Below are positions 1-7,464 of a DNA stretch of 64,000 bases, in pieces. The notes under the pieces were generated by a model, which was not told where the DNA came from, did no database searches, and saw nothing but the letters and a program-made list of their open reading frames with translations. The DNA is taken from contig NZ_CP109434.1 in assembly GCF_036227105.1 (NCBI RefSeq), forward strand, positions 9,148,501 through 9,212,500. Reading direction: 5' to 3'. This DNA comes from Amycolatopsis sp. NBC_01488. Lineage in GTDB: Bacteria > Actinomycetota > Actinomycetes > Mycobacteriales > Pseudonocardiaceae. Positions within the stretch are counted from its first letter, which is position 1. Each line of letters starts with the position of its first letter. The translations under genes were made by a program, and so were the position numbers.

Positions 1-3
1 AGG

Positions 4-486
4 TCAGGCGGACTTCTGCTGCCGCGCGAGGCGCGCGACGCACCAGGCCGGGGCGCTGCCGCGGCGGAGGTGCTGCAGGACGGTCATCGGCCCGAGCCGA
101 CGGCTCAGGTCGGACGGCGCGAGGCCGGCCGCCCGGTAGTCGAGGGCCCGCTGGTCGAGCGGGCTGAGGCCGGCGTCCCACCACTCCTCGGCCTCGGCGA
201 CGCCGCCGACCATCTGCCACCAGCCCGCGGCGGCGATGAGGAGCTCTTCCGGCACTTCCGGCAGCCGGCGCCGCATTGCGTCGAGGTAGCCGGGGTCGGC
301 CGACTCGACCGGGACGAACCGCTTTTGCCCGGACCGGGCTCGCTGGCCGGGGATGCCCGGGGCCTGCGCCGGCGCGTCCGCCAGCCACGCGGACGCGATG
401 CGGTCGACCTCCTGCTCTTCGGGGGTCTGCTCGCGCTCGGCGGCCCATTGCCGGATCAGCGCGTCCACTCCGGGATCTCCGGTCAT
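4..486 (-). CDS. Hypothetical protein, 160 aa
   Basis: I do not recognise this family. The protein is soluble, with no signal peptide or membrane segment, and is rich in Ala, Arg, Glu and Trp. The middle carries a WWQMVGG stretch followed by EEWWDAG. The C-terminal half looks helical and ends in a basic tail. The start at 486 is chosen because a clear AAGGAGG ribosome-binding site lies six bases before the ATG; the frame stays open further upstream but without such a site. It is transcribed leftward with its own upstream gap. A DNA-binding or regulatory role is possible but not shown. Confidence 0.7.
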   Translation of the reverse strand: MTGDPGVDALIRQWAAEREQTPEEQEVDRIASAWLADAPAQAPGIPGQRARSGQKRFVPVESADPGYLDAMRRRLPEVPEELLIAAAGWWQMVGGVAEAEEWWDAGLSPLDQRALDYRAAGLAPSDLSRRLGPMTVLQHLRRGSAPAWCVARLARQQKSA

Positions 487-846
487 CCCTGCCTCCTTGT
501 AGGTCCCCGACGGACAGGCCCTGACACCTGTTCCACGCGGTGGTGCCGCACGCACCAACCTGCACCTTGCTGAGTGGAAACTGCCTGCGTACCGGGGGTC
601 TCCGGGGGAAGGGCGAACCACCCGATCACGCAATGTGAGCACCGTAGGGCCGGGGTGGTCTCCTTCGCCAGACCCCCGCAGGCACGAATTCGCCGACCTG
701 CGCGTTTTCGGCCGCAATCCACCCGGATGGTCGAGTGTTCGGTCCGGAATCCGAGATTCGTGACACTCAGTGATTTACCGTCCGCTAACACACAGGGTGA
801 CGACCGGCGCCGCCCGATGCGGTACCGGTGAGAGGGCTTCCGAAGG
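487..846. other. Intergenic region, 360 bp
   Basis: No convincing gene is visible on either strand. The region should hold the promoter of the leftward gene that starts at 486. It contains a short palindrome, GAATC-CGA-GATTC, at 747-759, and a hairpin at 803-829 listed separately. The right third is less GC-rich than its surroundings. I see no confident promoter hexamers. Confidence 0.5.
803..829 (-). terminator. Hairpin downstream of the small membrane protein gene
   Basis: Arms ACCGGCGCCGC (803-813) and GCGGTACCGGT (819-829) pair at 9 of 11 positions around a 5-base loop. The hairpin lies 18 bases past the stop codon of the leftward gene at 847. There is no T-run, which is common for actinomycete terminators. 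Confidence 0.4.
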
Positions 847-1014
847 TCAGGAGAAGAGCGACCGGAAGAACGTGACGATCGCTTCCGCGCCGTCCTTGAG
901 CCAGCCGAGAACGCGGTGCACGAAGTCGGCGGACTGGTTGGGCTGGGTGATCAGGAAGAAGAGCACGAGGGCGACCACGCCCACGATGAGTACTTTCTTC
1001 ATGCCGCTCGACAT
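847..1014 (-). CDS. Small single-pass membrane protein, 55 aa
   Basis: The 55-residue protein has one strongly hydrophobic segment at about residues 8-22 (VLIVGVVALVLFFLI), just after an N-terminal MKK. A short amphipathic C-terminus follows, with Trp, Phe and basic residues. A GGGGAGGAA ribosome-binding site precedes the ATG, so the gene is probably real despite its size. It is divergent from the crotonase gene at 1150. Function unknown; a small inner-membrane protein is all that can be said. Confidence 0.7.
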   Translation of the reverse strand: MSSGMKKVLIVGVVALVLFFLITQPNQSADFVHRVLGWLKDGAEAIVTFFRSLFS

Positions 1015-1149
1015 GTGCTTCCTCCCCGGCTCGCCGTCCCCGTCCTGGGAGTGGCCACGCCAATACTGTAGGGAAGGCGTGCCCCGAAGACACCCTGACC
1101 AACCCCCGATCACCCTCGACCGACCCACCACCCAGCCCGAGGAGCGGCG

Positions 1150-1923
1150 ATGACCCGGAACGTGCTGGTCGAGCGAGACGGCGAAGTGACGACGGTCACC
1201 ATCGACCGACCGGCCGCCCGCAACGCCGTCGACGGGCCGACGGCGGCCGAGCTGGCGGAGGCGTTCCGCGGGTTCGACGCGGACCCCGATGCGGCCGTCG
1301 CGGTCCTCACCGGATCGGGTGGCGCCTTCTGCGCGGGCGCGGATCTCAAGGCGATCGGCACCGACCGGATGAACCGCACTCACCCGGACGGGGACGGCCC
1401 GATGGGCCCGACCCGGCTGCGGCTGTCGAAGCCGGTGATCGCGGCGGTGCACGGCCACGCCGTCGCGGGCGGGCTGGAGCTGGCGCTGTGGTGCGACCTG
1501 CGGGTCGCGGACGCCACGGCCGTGTTCGGGGTGTTCTGCCGCCGCTGGGGCGTGCCGCTGATCGACGGCGGCACGGTGCGGCTGCCGCGGCTGATCGGCC
1601 AGCCACGCGCGATGGACCTGATCCTGACGGGCCGGCCGGTCGACGCCGCCGAAGCGTTCTCGATCGGCTTGGCGAACCGCCTGGTCCCGGCGGGTGAAGC
1701 GGTTTCCGCGGCGCAGGAGCTGGCGCGGCAGATCGCCGCGTTCCCGCAGGCGTGCCTGCGCGGCGACCGCCTGTCGGCGCTCGAGCAATGGGGACAGTCC
1801 GAAGAGGACGCCCTCGCGACGGAGTTCCGCGCGGCGATGGGCGCGGGCGTCCTGGCGTCCGAGGCGGTCGACGGCGCGGCCCGCTTCGCCGGCGGCGAGG
1901 GCAGGCACGGCAGTTTCGCGTGA
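1150..1923 (+). CDS. Enoyl-CoA hydratase/isomerase (crotonase) family protein
   Basis: A crotonase-fold protein of 257 aa, the normal length for the family. The oxyanion-hole motifs are visible: GAFCAGADLKAIG near residues 57-69 and AAVHGHAVAGGLELAL near 98-113. The family hydrates enoyl-CoA or isomerises or cleaves acyl-CoA thioesters in the cytoplasm. The hydratase glutamates are not both evident: GGLELAL is kept, but the second position reads CRRWGVPLIDGG, so a hydratase assignment is not certain. The ATG at 1150 follows a GGAGCGGCG site. It stands alone between a divergent small gene and a GNAT gene. Confidence 0.85.
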   Translation: MTRNVLVERDGEVTTVTIDRPAARNAVDGPTAAELAEAFRGFDADPDAAVAVLTGSGGAFCAGADLKAIGTDRMNRTHPDGDGPMGPTRLRLSKPVIAAVHGHAVAGGLELALWCDLRVADATAVFGVFCRRWGVPLIDGGTVRLPRLIGQPRAMDLILTGRPVDAAEAFSIGLANRLVPAGEAVSAAQELARQIAAFPQACLRGDRLSALEQWGQSEEDALATEFRAAMGAGVLASEAVDGAARFAGGEGRHGSFA

Positions 1924-1964
1924 TGCCCGCAGAGTCACGGTTGATGCTTCGACCGGGTGGATCG

Positions 1965-1991
1965 CTTGATACCGGGGTGGTTCCGGTCAAG
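1965..1991 (+). terminator. Hairpin between the crotonase and GNAT genes
   Basis: CTTGATACCGG and CCGGTCAAG form a stem with one bulged base and a 7-base loop. It lies 42 bases after the crotonase stop and 20 bases before the GNAT start. It may terminate the crotonase transcript, or may be an operator for the GNAT gene. Confidence 0.35.
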
Positions 1992-2010
1992 CGGCCGATA
2001 AGGTCGGCCG

Positions 2011-2541
2011 ATGGACGACGATGTTCCGAGAGTCGCGCTCCGGCCCGTGGCCGAAGGCGATCTCGATCTCCTGGAACGGCTGACCAACGATCCCGTCGCC
2101 GCCGGGGAGCACCAGTGGTTCGGCTGGCACGACCCCGGCTTCCTGCGCCGCCGCTGGCAGGAGACCGGCATGCTCACCGCCGAGACCGGCATGCTCGTGC
2201 CGACGCTCGACGGCCGCGTGCTCGGTCTCGTTTCGTGGCACCGCAGCCGGAGCGGGCCGGCGTCCTACTGCTGGAACGCCGGCCTCGTCCTGGCGCCGGA
2301 AGCACGCGGCCACGGCTACGGCACCCAGGCCCAGCGCCTGCTCGTCGAGTACCTCTTCGCCCACACCCAGCTCAACCGGGTCGAAGCGACGACCGAAGTC
2401 GGCAACCGCGCCGAACAACGCTCGCTCGAGAAAGCCGGCTTCACGCGCGAAGGCGTGCTTCGCGGCTACGACTTCCGGGACGGCGAGTGGCGCGACCACG
2501 TCATCTACTCGGTCGTGCGCTCCGACCTGGCGAAGAGCTAG
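2011..2541 (+). CDS. GNAT-family N-acetyltransferase (RimJ/RimL type)
   Basis: A 176-aa acetyltransferase of the RimJ/RimL branch. It opens with VALRPVAEGDLDLLERLTND, and the acetyl-CoA-binding motif (APEARGHGYGTQAQRLLVEY) lies near residues 94-113. The signature NRVEATTEVGNRAEQRSLEKAGF follows in pieces at about 122-144. The family transfers acetyl from acetyl-CoA to protein N-termini or small amines; the substrate here is unknown. The last base of its TAG stop (2541) is the first base of the adjacent IS element, so the insertion rebuilt the stop codon. Before the insertion it was convergent with, and overlapped, the racemase gene now starting at 4720. Confidence 0.88.
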   Translation: MDDDVPRVALRPVAEGDLDLLERLTNDPVAAGEHQWFGWHDPGFLRRRWQETGMLTAETGMLVPTLDGRVLGLVSWHRSRSGPASYCWNAGLVLAPEARGHGYGTQAQRLLVEYLFAHTQLNRVEATTEVGNRAEQRSLEKAGFTREGVLRGYDFRDGEWRDHVIYSVVRSDLAKS

Positions 2542-2549
2542 AGCCTGTT

Positions 2550-3452
2550 TCAATGTCGTAGCCACTCGTTGATCGCCGCGATGTGCACGGTCGCCTCGTA
2601 GCGAACCGCGAGTTTGTCGAACCGTGTGGCGACGCCTCGGTTGCGTTTGAGCCGGTTGATGCCGCACTCGACCGCGTGCCGTTGCTTGTAGATCTCTGGG
2701 TCGAATGCTGGTGGCCGCCCACCGGCCCGGCCGCGGTTGCGGCGATGCCGGACTTGATCAGAGGGCTGGGGAATCGTGCACGCGATCCCGCGCCGCCGCA
2801 GATAGGCCCGGTTGGCGCGGGAACTGTAGGCCTTGTCCGCCAGGACACGATCCGGCCGGGTCCGGGCTCGCCCACCACCAACCCGGGCGACCCGGACCCT
2901 GGCCAGCACCGCCTCGAACTGCGGTGAATCACCACGTTGACCGGCGGTCACCAGCAACGACAGTGGTTTCTGGCCTTGCTCGGTGGCCAGATGCAGCTTG
3001 GTCGTCCAGCCTCCCCGCGACCGGCCCAGCGCGTGGTCGGCCGGTTCGGGCTCGCCGATACCGCCTGGCGGTTCTTTCTGCAGGTCGCCCTCGATGCGGG
3101 CGCCTGCGGCATGCTGGTGCGCCCGGTTGATCGTGGAATCCACGCTCACCTCCCAGGTGATCAACCCGGCGGCGTCGGCCCGAGTCTGCAACGCCGCCAA
3201 GATCAACGCCCACACACCAGCGCGCTGCCAGCGCCGGAACAAGCCATAGACGGTTTGCCAGCAGCCATACACAGGTGGGACGTCACGCCACGGCGAACCG
3301 ACACGAACCCGCCAGCGGATACCGTCCAAAAGCTGGCGTTTACTCCACAGTGGCGGGCGGCCGGGCTTCTTGCCGACAGGCAGCAGCGGTTCCAGGATCG
3401 CCCACTGCGCGTCGGTCAGATCGGCTCGCCCCGTCGCCGCTAGGCTGGGCAC
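2550..3452 (-). CDS. IS5-family DDE transposase, 300 aa
   Basis: An intact single-frame transposase. The N-terminus (LTDAQWAILEPLLPVGKKPG) is typical of the IS5 family and is followed by a helix-turn-helix-like region with PWRDVP. The catalytic triad is seen as Asp in VSVDSTINRAHQHA, Asp in DRVLADKAYSS, and Glu in HAVECGINRLKRNRGVATR. It acts on the element's inverted repeats to move the IS. The start is a GTG at 3452 with a GGAG site just before it; both lie in one arm of a 14-bp inverted repeat that could mask them in read-through mRNA. Its stop lies in the left inverted repeat. Confidence 0.9.
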   Translation of the reverse strand: MPSLAATGRADLTDAQWAILEPLLPVGKKPGRPPLWSKRQLLDGIRWRVRVGSPWRDVPPVYGCWQTVYGLFRRWQRAGVWALILAALQTRADAAGLITWEVSVDSTINRAHQHAAGARIEGDLQKEPPGGIGEPEPADHALGRSRGGWTTKLHLATEQGQKPLSLLVTAGQRGDSPQFEAVLARVRVARVGGGRARTRPDRVLADKAYSSRANRAYLRRRGIACTIPQPSDQVRHRRNRGRAGGRPPAFDPEIYKQRHAVECGINRLKRNRGVATRFDKLAVRYEATVHIAAINEWLRH

Positions 3453-3509
3453 GAGGTCTCCGGTGTACTTGATCAGCTTGGTCGTTGATCGGTCTACCGG
3501 AGACCTCGT
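3451..3509 (-). promoter_or_regulatory. 14-bp inverted repeat covering the transposase start and ribosome-binding site
   Basis: ACGAGGTCTCCGGT (3451-3464) and ACCGGAGACCTCGT (3496-3509) are perfect reverse complements around a 31-base loop. On the transposase mRNA the right arm contains the GGAG ribosome-binding site and the first bases of the GTG start. A transcript entering from outside the IS would contain both arms and fold, hiding the start. IS10 and IS50 are known to use this kind of protection; its use here is inferred. Confidence 0.6.
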
Positions 3510-3583
3510 CTATCTCACCCAAGACACGCCACACCCCACAACGCCGACCACAAGCTCCGCTGGTCAGCACATCAAAACAGGCT

Positions 3584-4720
3584 CTAGGCGATCACGCCCG
3601 CCGAACGCAGGGCGTCGAAGTCCGTGACGCCCAGCTCGGCGAGCACCGCTTCGGTGTCGGATCCCTTGGGGCGCGGGGCTTCCGGCGTCTCGGGCGGGGT
3701 GCGGTCGAACCGCGGGGCCGGCGCGGGCTGGGCCATGCCCCCGATCTCGACGAACGTGCCGCGCGCCGCGTTGTGCGGGTGGTGCGGAGCCTCCGCAGGC
3801 GAGAGCACCGGCGTCAGGCACGCGTCGGTGCCTTCGGCGCGGGCAACGAGGTCGTCGCGGGTGTGCTTGGCGATCGCGCCCGCCACGATCTCGCGCAGCC
3901 GTGGCCACTGCGACTTGTCGATGTGCAGCGGCAACTCCGCCGGATCCAGCTCGAGGACCTGCACCAGCGCGCCCCAGAACCGCAGCTCGATCGCGCCGAC
4001 GGCGACGTACTTGCCGTCCGCGGTTTCGTAGGTGTCGTAGAAGGGCGCGCCGCCGTCGAGCATGTTCTCGCCGCGCTCGTCCGACCACAGGCCGGCCGCC
4101 TTGATGCCGTGCAGGCTCGTGGTGAGCAGCGCGGCGCCGTCGACCATCGACGCGTCGACGACCTGGCCGCGCCCCGACGTGTTCCGTTCGTACAGCGCGG
4201 CCAGGATGCCCATCGCCAGTAGCAGCCCGCCGCCGCCGAAGTCGCCGACGAGGTTGAGCGGCGGCACCGGCCGCTCGCCCGCGCGCCCGATCGGCTCGAG
4301 CGCACCGGCGATGCCGATGTAGTTGATGTCGTGGCCGGCCGCACGGGCCAGCGGCCCGTCCTGGCCCCAGCCGGTCATCCGGCCGTAGACCAGCCGCGGG
4401 TTGCGGGCGTGCACGACGTCCGGACCGAGCCCGATCCGTTCCACGACCCCGGGGCGGAAGCCCTCGATGAGCACGTCGGCGGTGTCGCACAGCTTCAGCA
4501 CCAGCTCGACGCCCTCGGGGGTCTTGGTGTTGATGCCGGCCGACCGGCGGCCGCGGGCGAGCGGGTCGGTCGGGATGCCGAGCACGTCCTCCCCCGGCTG
4601 TGCGCGGTCGACGCGGACGACGTCGGCGCCGAGGTCGGCGAGGATCATCGTGGCGAAGGGCCCGGGTGCGAGCCCGGCCAGTTCCACCACCTTCAGGCCG
4701 CTGAGCGGACCTGCCTTCAT
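3584..4720 (-). CDS. mcr: Alpha-methylacyl-CoA racemase (CaiB/BaiF family)
   Basis: A 378-aa class III CoA-transferase-fold protein close to the alpha-methylacyl-CoA racemase type. The three residues known from M. tuberculosis MCR (His126, Asp156, Glu241) match His130 (AAGHDINYIG), Asp160 (LVGDFGGGG) and Glu245 (VGAIELRFWG) with identical spacing. The enzyme interconverts 2R and 2S methyl-branched acyl-CoAs so that beta-oxidation of branched chains, including sterol side chains, can proceed. The ATG at 4720 starts the conserved MKAGPLSGLKVVELAG; longer frames have no family match. The first base of its stop is donated by the IS5 element. Upstream, an IS110 element separates it from the acyl-CoA dehydrogenase gene. 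Confidence 0.9.
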   Translation of the reverse strand: MKAGPLSGLKVVELAGLAPGPFATMILADLGADVVRVDRAQPGEDVLGIPTDPLARGRRSAGINTKTPEGVELVLKLCDTADVLIEGFRPGVVERIGLGPDVVHARNPRLVYGRMTGWGQDGPLARAAGHDINYIGIAGALEPIGRAGERPVPPLNLVGDFGGGGLLLAMGILAALYERNTSGRGQVVDASMVDGAALLTTSLHGIKAAGLWSDERGENMLDGGAPFYDTYETADGKYVAVGAIELRFWGALVQVLELDPAELPLHIDKSQWPRLREIVAGAIAKHTRDDLVARAEGTDACLTPVLSPAEAPHHPHNAARGTFVEIGGMAQPAPAPRFDRTPPETPEAPRPKGSDTEAVLAELGVTDFDALRSAGVIA

Positions 4721-4770
4721 AATCGAGGTCCTAATCAGTTCTGGGAGTGGGCTATCCGGCACACTCCTGG

Positions 4771-4971
4771 TGGTAGCCGGCCGGCAGGTGAGCACTCGTG
4801 GGTCCTGGACGCTTGAGTCCTGATGAAAGACCGTGCCCCTGTCGGTGGCTGGGAGAGTTGATCGCTGCTGGGATGTCGTGCCGCGCGTGGTGGTGGCGTG
4901 AGCACTGTGTGATTAGGTCGCTGATGGTTCTCCCCGCCGGCTGCTCAGGGTGATCGAGATCGGGAGGATCG
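4771..4971 (+). ncRNA. Candidate IS110 bridge-RNA region (5' noncoding end)
   Basis: IS110-group elements are known to encode a structured bridge RNA in the noncoding stretch before the transposase; its loops pair with target and donor DNA. This 200-bp stretch has the expected place and length. It contains CTGGGATGTC at 4868-4877, identical to the right flank of the element at 6207-6216. The next bases GTGCCG (4878-4883) are the reverse complement of CGGCAC (4758-4763) in the left flank. GTGAGCACT is repeated at 4788 and 4898. RNA ends and fold are not established. Confidence 0.4.
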
Positions 4972-6195
4972 TTGCGGCTGTTCGTAGGGGATGACTGGGC
5001 TGAGGACCATCACGATGTGGAGGTGATGGACGGTTCCGGGCGCAGGCTGGCCAAGGCCCGGCTGCCCGAAGGCGTCACGGGGATGGCCCGGCTGCACGCG
5101 ATGATCGGTGAGCTGACCGGGGACGACACCGACACCCTCGAGGTGCTCGTCGGGATCGAGACCGACCGAGGCCCGTGGATCCGGGCACTGGTCGCTGCCG
5201 GATACACGGTGCTGGCGGTCAACCCGTTGCAAGCGGCCAGGTTCCGCGACCGGCTCGGGGTCTCCGGGGCCAAGAGCGACGCCGGTGATGCCCATGTGCT
5301 GGCCGACATGGTCCGCACCCACGGCCACGAGCTGCGGCCGGTCGCCGGGGACAGCCCCGAGGCCGAGGCGGTCAAGGTCGTGGCCCGTACTCACAAAACC
5401 CTGATCTGGGAACGGACCCGCCACACCCAGCGGCTGCGGCACGCCTTGCGGGACTACTTCCCCGCCGCGCTGATCGCGTTCACCGACCTCGACGCCGCCG
5501 ACACCCTGGAACTGCTCGGCAAGGCCCCCACCCCGGCCCGGGCCGCCCGGCTGACGATCGCGCAGATCAGCGCCGCGTTGACACGCGCGCGCCGCAAGGA
5601 CATCGCCGGGAAAGCGGCGGGAATTCAGGCGGCCTTGCGCGCTGAGCACCTGGCCCAGCCCGATGTCGTGGTTGCCGCCTACGCCGCCTCGGTCCAGGCG
5701 CTGCTGGCGGTGCTGACTGTCCTGGACGCTCAGGTCAAGACTCTGCAAGGGCAGGTCGAGGCCTATTTTGGGCAGCACCCGGCCGCTGAGATCATCCTGT
5801 CCCAGCCTGGTCTGGGATCGGTTCTTGGCGCCCGGGTGCTCGCAGAGTTCGGCGACGACTCCCACCGCTACACCTCGGCCAAGGCCCGCAAGAACTACGC
5901 CGGGACTTCCCCGATCACCCGTGCCTCGGGCAAGAAGAAGGTTGCCCTGGCCCGGTTCGTGCACAATGACCGGCTCATCGACGCCCTGATGAGCCAGGCA
6001 CAGAGCGCGTTGCTGCACTCGCCCGGCGCCCGTGCATACTACGACCGGCAGAAAGCCCGCGGCGCTGGCCACAACGCCGCTCTGCGTCAGCTCGCCAACC
6101 GACTCGTCGGTCTTCTCCATGGCTGTCTCACAAACGGCACCCTTTATGACGAGCGGACTGCCTGGTCGCATCACGCCGAGAACGTTGCTGCTTGA
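4972..6195 (+). CDS. IS110-family transposase (DEDD recombinase), 407 aa
   Basis: Full-length IS110 transposase. The N-terminal RuvC-like DEDD domain shows Asp in LFVGDDWAEDHHDVEV, Glu in LVGIETDRGPW, and Asp residues in SGAKSDAGDAHVLADM. The C-terminal transposase_20 domain carries ILSQPGLGSVLGARVLAEFG and the serine-containing YAGTSPITRASGKK. It recombines through a serine and DEDD composite site guided by a bridge RNA, according to work on IS621. The TTG start at 4972 has a GGGAGG site four bases upstream. The frame is intact, so the element could be active. Confidence 0.92.
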   Translation: MRLFVGDDWAEDHHDVEVMDGSGRRLAKARLPEGVTGMARLHAMIGELTGDDTDTLEVLVGIETDRGPWIRALVAAGYTVLAVNPLQAARFRDRLGVSGAKSDAGDAHVLADMVRTHGHELRPVAGDSPEAEAVKVVARTHKTLIWERTRHTQRLRHALRDYFPAALIAFTDLDAADTLELLGKAPTPARAARLTIAQISAALTRARRKDIAGKAAGIQAALRAEHLAQPDVVVAAYAASVQALLAVLTVLDAQVKTLQGQVEAYFGQHPAAEIILSQPGLGSVLGARVLAEFGDDSHRYTSAKARKNYAGTSPITRASGKKKVALARFVHNDRLIDALMSQAQSALLHSPGARAYYDRQKARGAGHNAALRQLANRLVGLLHGCLTNGTLYDERTAWSHHAENVAA

Positions 6196-6218
6196 CATCT
6201 ACGCTCCTGGGATGTCTT

Positions 6219-7370
6219 TCAGAGCGAGCGGGAGATGATTTCCTTCATGATTTCGCTGGTGCCGCCGAAGATGCGCGAGATCCGGACGTCGGCCCAGGCG
6301 CGCGCGATCGGGTACTCGGTCATGTAGCCGTAGCCGCCGAAGAGCTGCACGCAGTCGTCGATCACCTTGTTGACGCGCTCGGTGGTCCACAGCTTGGCCA
6401 TCGCCGCGCCCTGGACGTCGAGCTCGCCCTTGAGGTGGCGTTCGATGCACTGGTCGAGGAACGCCCGCGCGACCGCGGCTTCGGTCGCGGCCTCGGCGAG
6501 GGTGAACTTGGTGTTCTGGAAGGAGAAGATCGGCCGGCCGAACGCCGTGCGCTCCTTCGTGTACTCCAGCGTGAGGTCGACCGCTGCCTCCAGCCCGGCC
6601 ACCGCGGTGACGGCGATGATCAGCCGTTCCTGCGGCAGCTGCAGCATCAGCTGGAAGAAGCCCTGCCCCTCGGCGTCGCCAAGGAGGTTGGCGGCGGGCA
6701 CGCGGACGTCGTCGAAGAACAGCTCGGCGGTGTCCTGGCCCTTGAGGCCGACCTTGTCCAGGACGCGGCCGCGGCGGAAGCCCGGCGTGTCCGTCTCGAC
6801 CACGATCAGCGAGACGCCCTGCGCGCCCGCGTCCGGGTCGGTCTTCACCGCGACGACCACGAGGTCGGCGTGGAAACCGTTGGTGATGAACGTCTTCGCG
6901 CCGTTGATGACGTAGTGGTCGCCGTCGCGCACCGCGCGGGTCTTGATGCCCTGCAGGTCGGAGCCGGTGCCGGGTTCGGTCATCGCGATCGCGCCGACCA
7001 TCTCGCCGGTGGCGAGCTTCGGCAGCCACTCGCGCTTCTTCTCTTCCGCGGCGTAGGCGAGCAGGTAGTGCGCGACGATTCCGTTGTGGACGGTCACGCC
7101 CCACGCGCTGTCGCCGGCGCGGGCCTGCTCTTCGTAGAGCACGGCTTCGTGGGCGAAGGTGCCGCCACCGCCGCCGTACTCCTCGGGGATCGACAGGCAC
7201 AGCAGGCCGACGTCGCCGGCCTTGGTCCACAGCTCGCGGTCGACCTTCTTCTCGGCGGCCCAGCGTTCCTGGTGCGGGACGGCCTCCTTCTGCAGGAACG
7301 ACCGCGACAGCTCGCGGAGGTCTTCGAGCTCGGTCGTGCTCCAGGAGCTCTTCGGGAGTTGCAGCGGCAC
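6219..7370 (-). CDS. Acyl-CoA dehydrogenase, 383 aa
   Basis: A FAD-dependent acyl-CoA dehydrogenase of standard length. Visible motifs are AMTEPGTGSDLQGIKTRA (substrate and flavin binding, about 129-146), FITNG, and the C-terminal FGGYGYMTEYPI and FGGTSEIMKEI. The residue that is catalytic Glu in medium-chain enzymes is Gly here, whereas a Glu at about 248 (LPQERLII) sits where isovaleryl-CoA and long-chain dehydrogenases keep their base, so it belongs to that branch. The GTG at 7370 is preceded by CAGGAGGG. It is divergent from a TetR regulator 95 bp away and was probably co-transcribed with the racemase gene before the IS110 insertion. Confidence 0.9.
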   Translation of the reverse strand: MPLQLPKSSWSTTELEDLRELSRSFLQKEAVPHQERWAAEKKVDRELWTKAGDVGLLCLSIPEEYGGGGGTFAHEAVLYEEQARAGDSAWGVTVHNGIVAHYLLAYAAEEKKREWLPKLATGEMVGAIAMTEPGTGSDLQGIKTRAVRDGDHYVINGAKTFITNGFHADLVVVAVKTDPDAGAQGVSLIVVETDTPGFRRGRVLDKVGLKGQDTAELFFDDVRVPAANLLGDAEGQGFFQLMLQLPQERLIIAVTAVAGLEAAVDLTLEYTKERTAFGRPIFSFQNTKFTLAEAATEAAVARAFLDQCIERHLKGELDVQGAAMAKLWTTERVNKVIDDCVQLFGGYGYMTEYPIARAWADVRISRIFGGTSEIMKEIISRSL

Positions 7371-7389
7371 GGGACCCTCCTGCTGGAAA

Positions 7390-7432
7390 ACATGACGAAC
7401 AGCATGTAAGTTCTCTGCGGAATGTACATCCG
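7390..7432. promoter_or_regulatory. Candidate TetR operators between acyl-CoA dehydrogenase and regulator
   Basis: Two dyads lie in the 94-bp divergent gap. One is ACATG-8-CATGT (7390-7407). The other is CGGAATGTACATCCG (7418-7432), centred on TGTACA with near-perfect arms. The placement suggests that the adjacent TetR protein controls both genes. No direct evidence is available. Confidence 0.45.
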
Positions 7433-7464
7433 TACCGGCCTGTAGGTAAAGCAGGGAGGCCGCG

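Larger units (their letters stand above)
2541..3584 (-). mobile_element. IS5-family insertion sequence, complete, 1044 bp
   Basis: The element is bounded by 10-bp perfect inverted repeats, GAGCCTGTTT at 2541-2550 and its complement at 3575-3584. TA is duplicated on both sides (2539-2540 and 3585-3586), matching the 2-bp duplication of IS427-type members of the IS5 family. It encodes one intact DDE transposase whose stop codon overlaps the left inverted repeat. The target was a CTAG shared by the stop codons of two convergent genes, and both stops survived. The intact frame and perfect ends suggest a recent arrival. Confidence 0.88.
4764..6210 (+). mobile_element. IS110-family element, approximate ends
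   Basis: An intact IS110 transposase gene is preceded by about 200 bp of noncoding DNA and followed by only about 20 bp before the next gene, as expected for the IS110 subgroup. The ends are uncertain because this family has no clear inverted repeats or target duplication. The heptamer CTCCTGG occurs at 4764-4770 and 6204-6210, so the crossover may lie within it. Removing the segment would leave roughly 60 bp between the acyl-CoA dehydrogenase and racemase genes, a plausible operon spacing. Confidence 0.6.

Noticed and set aside
4730..4917. 8-nt match (CCTAATCA at 4730 and its complement at 4910) as a second bridge-RNA guide
   Set aside because: An 8-mer match in this space is expected by chance, and its place does not fit the junction.
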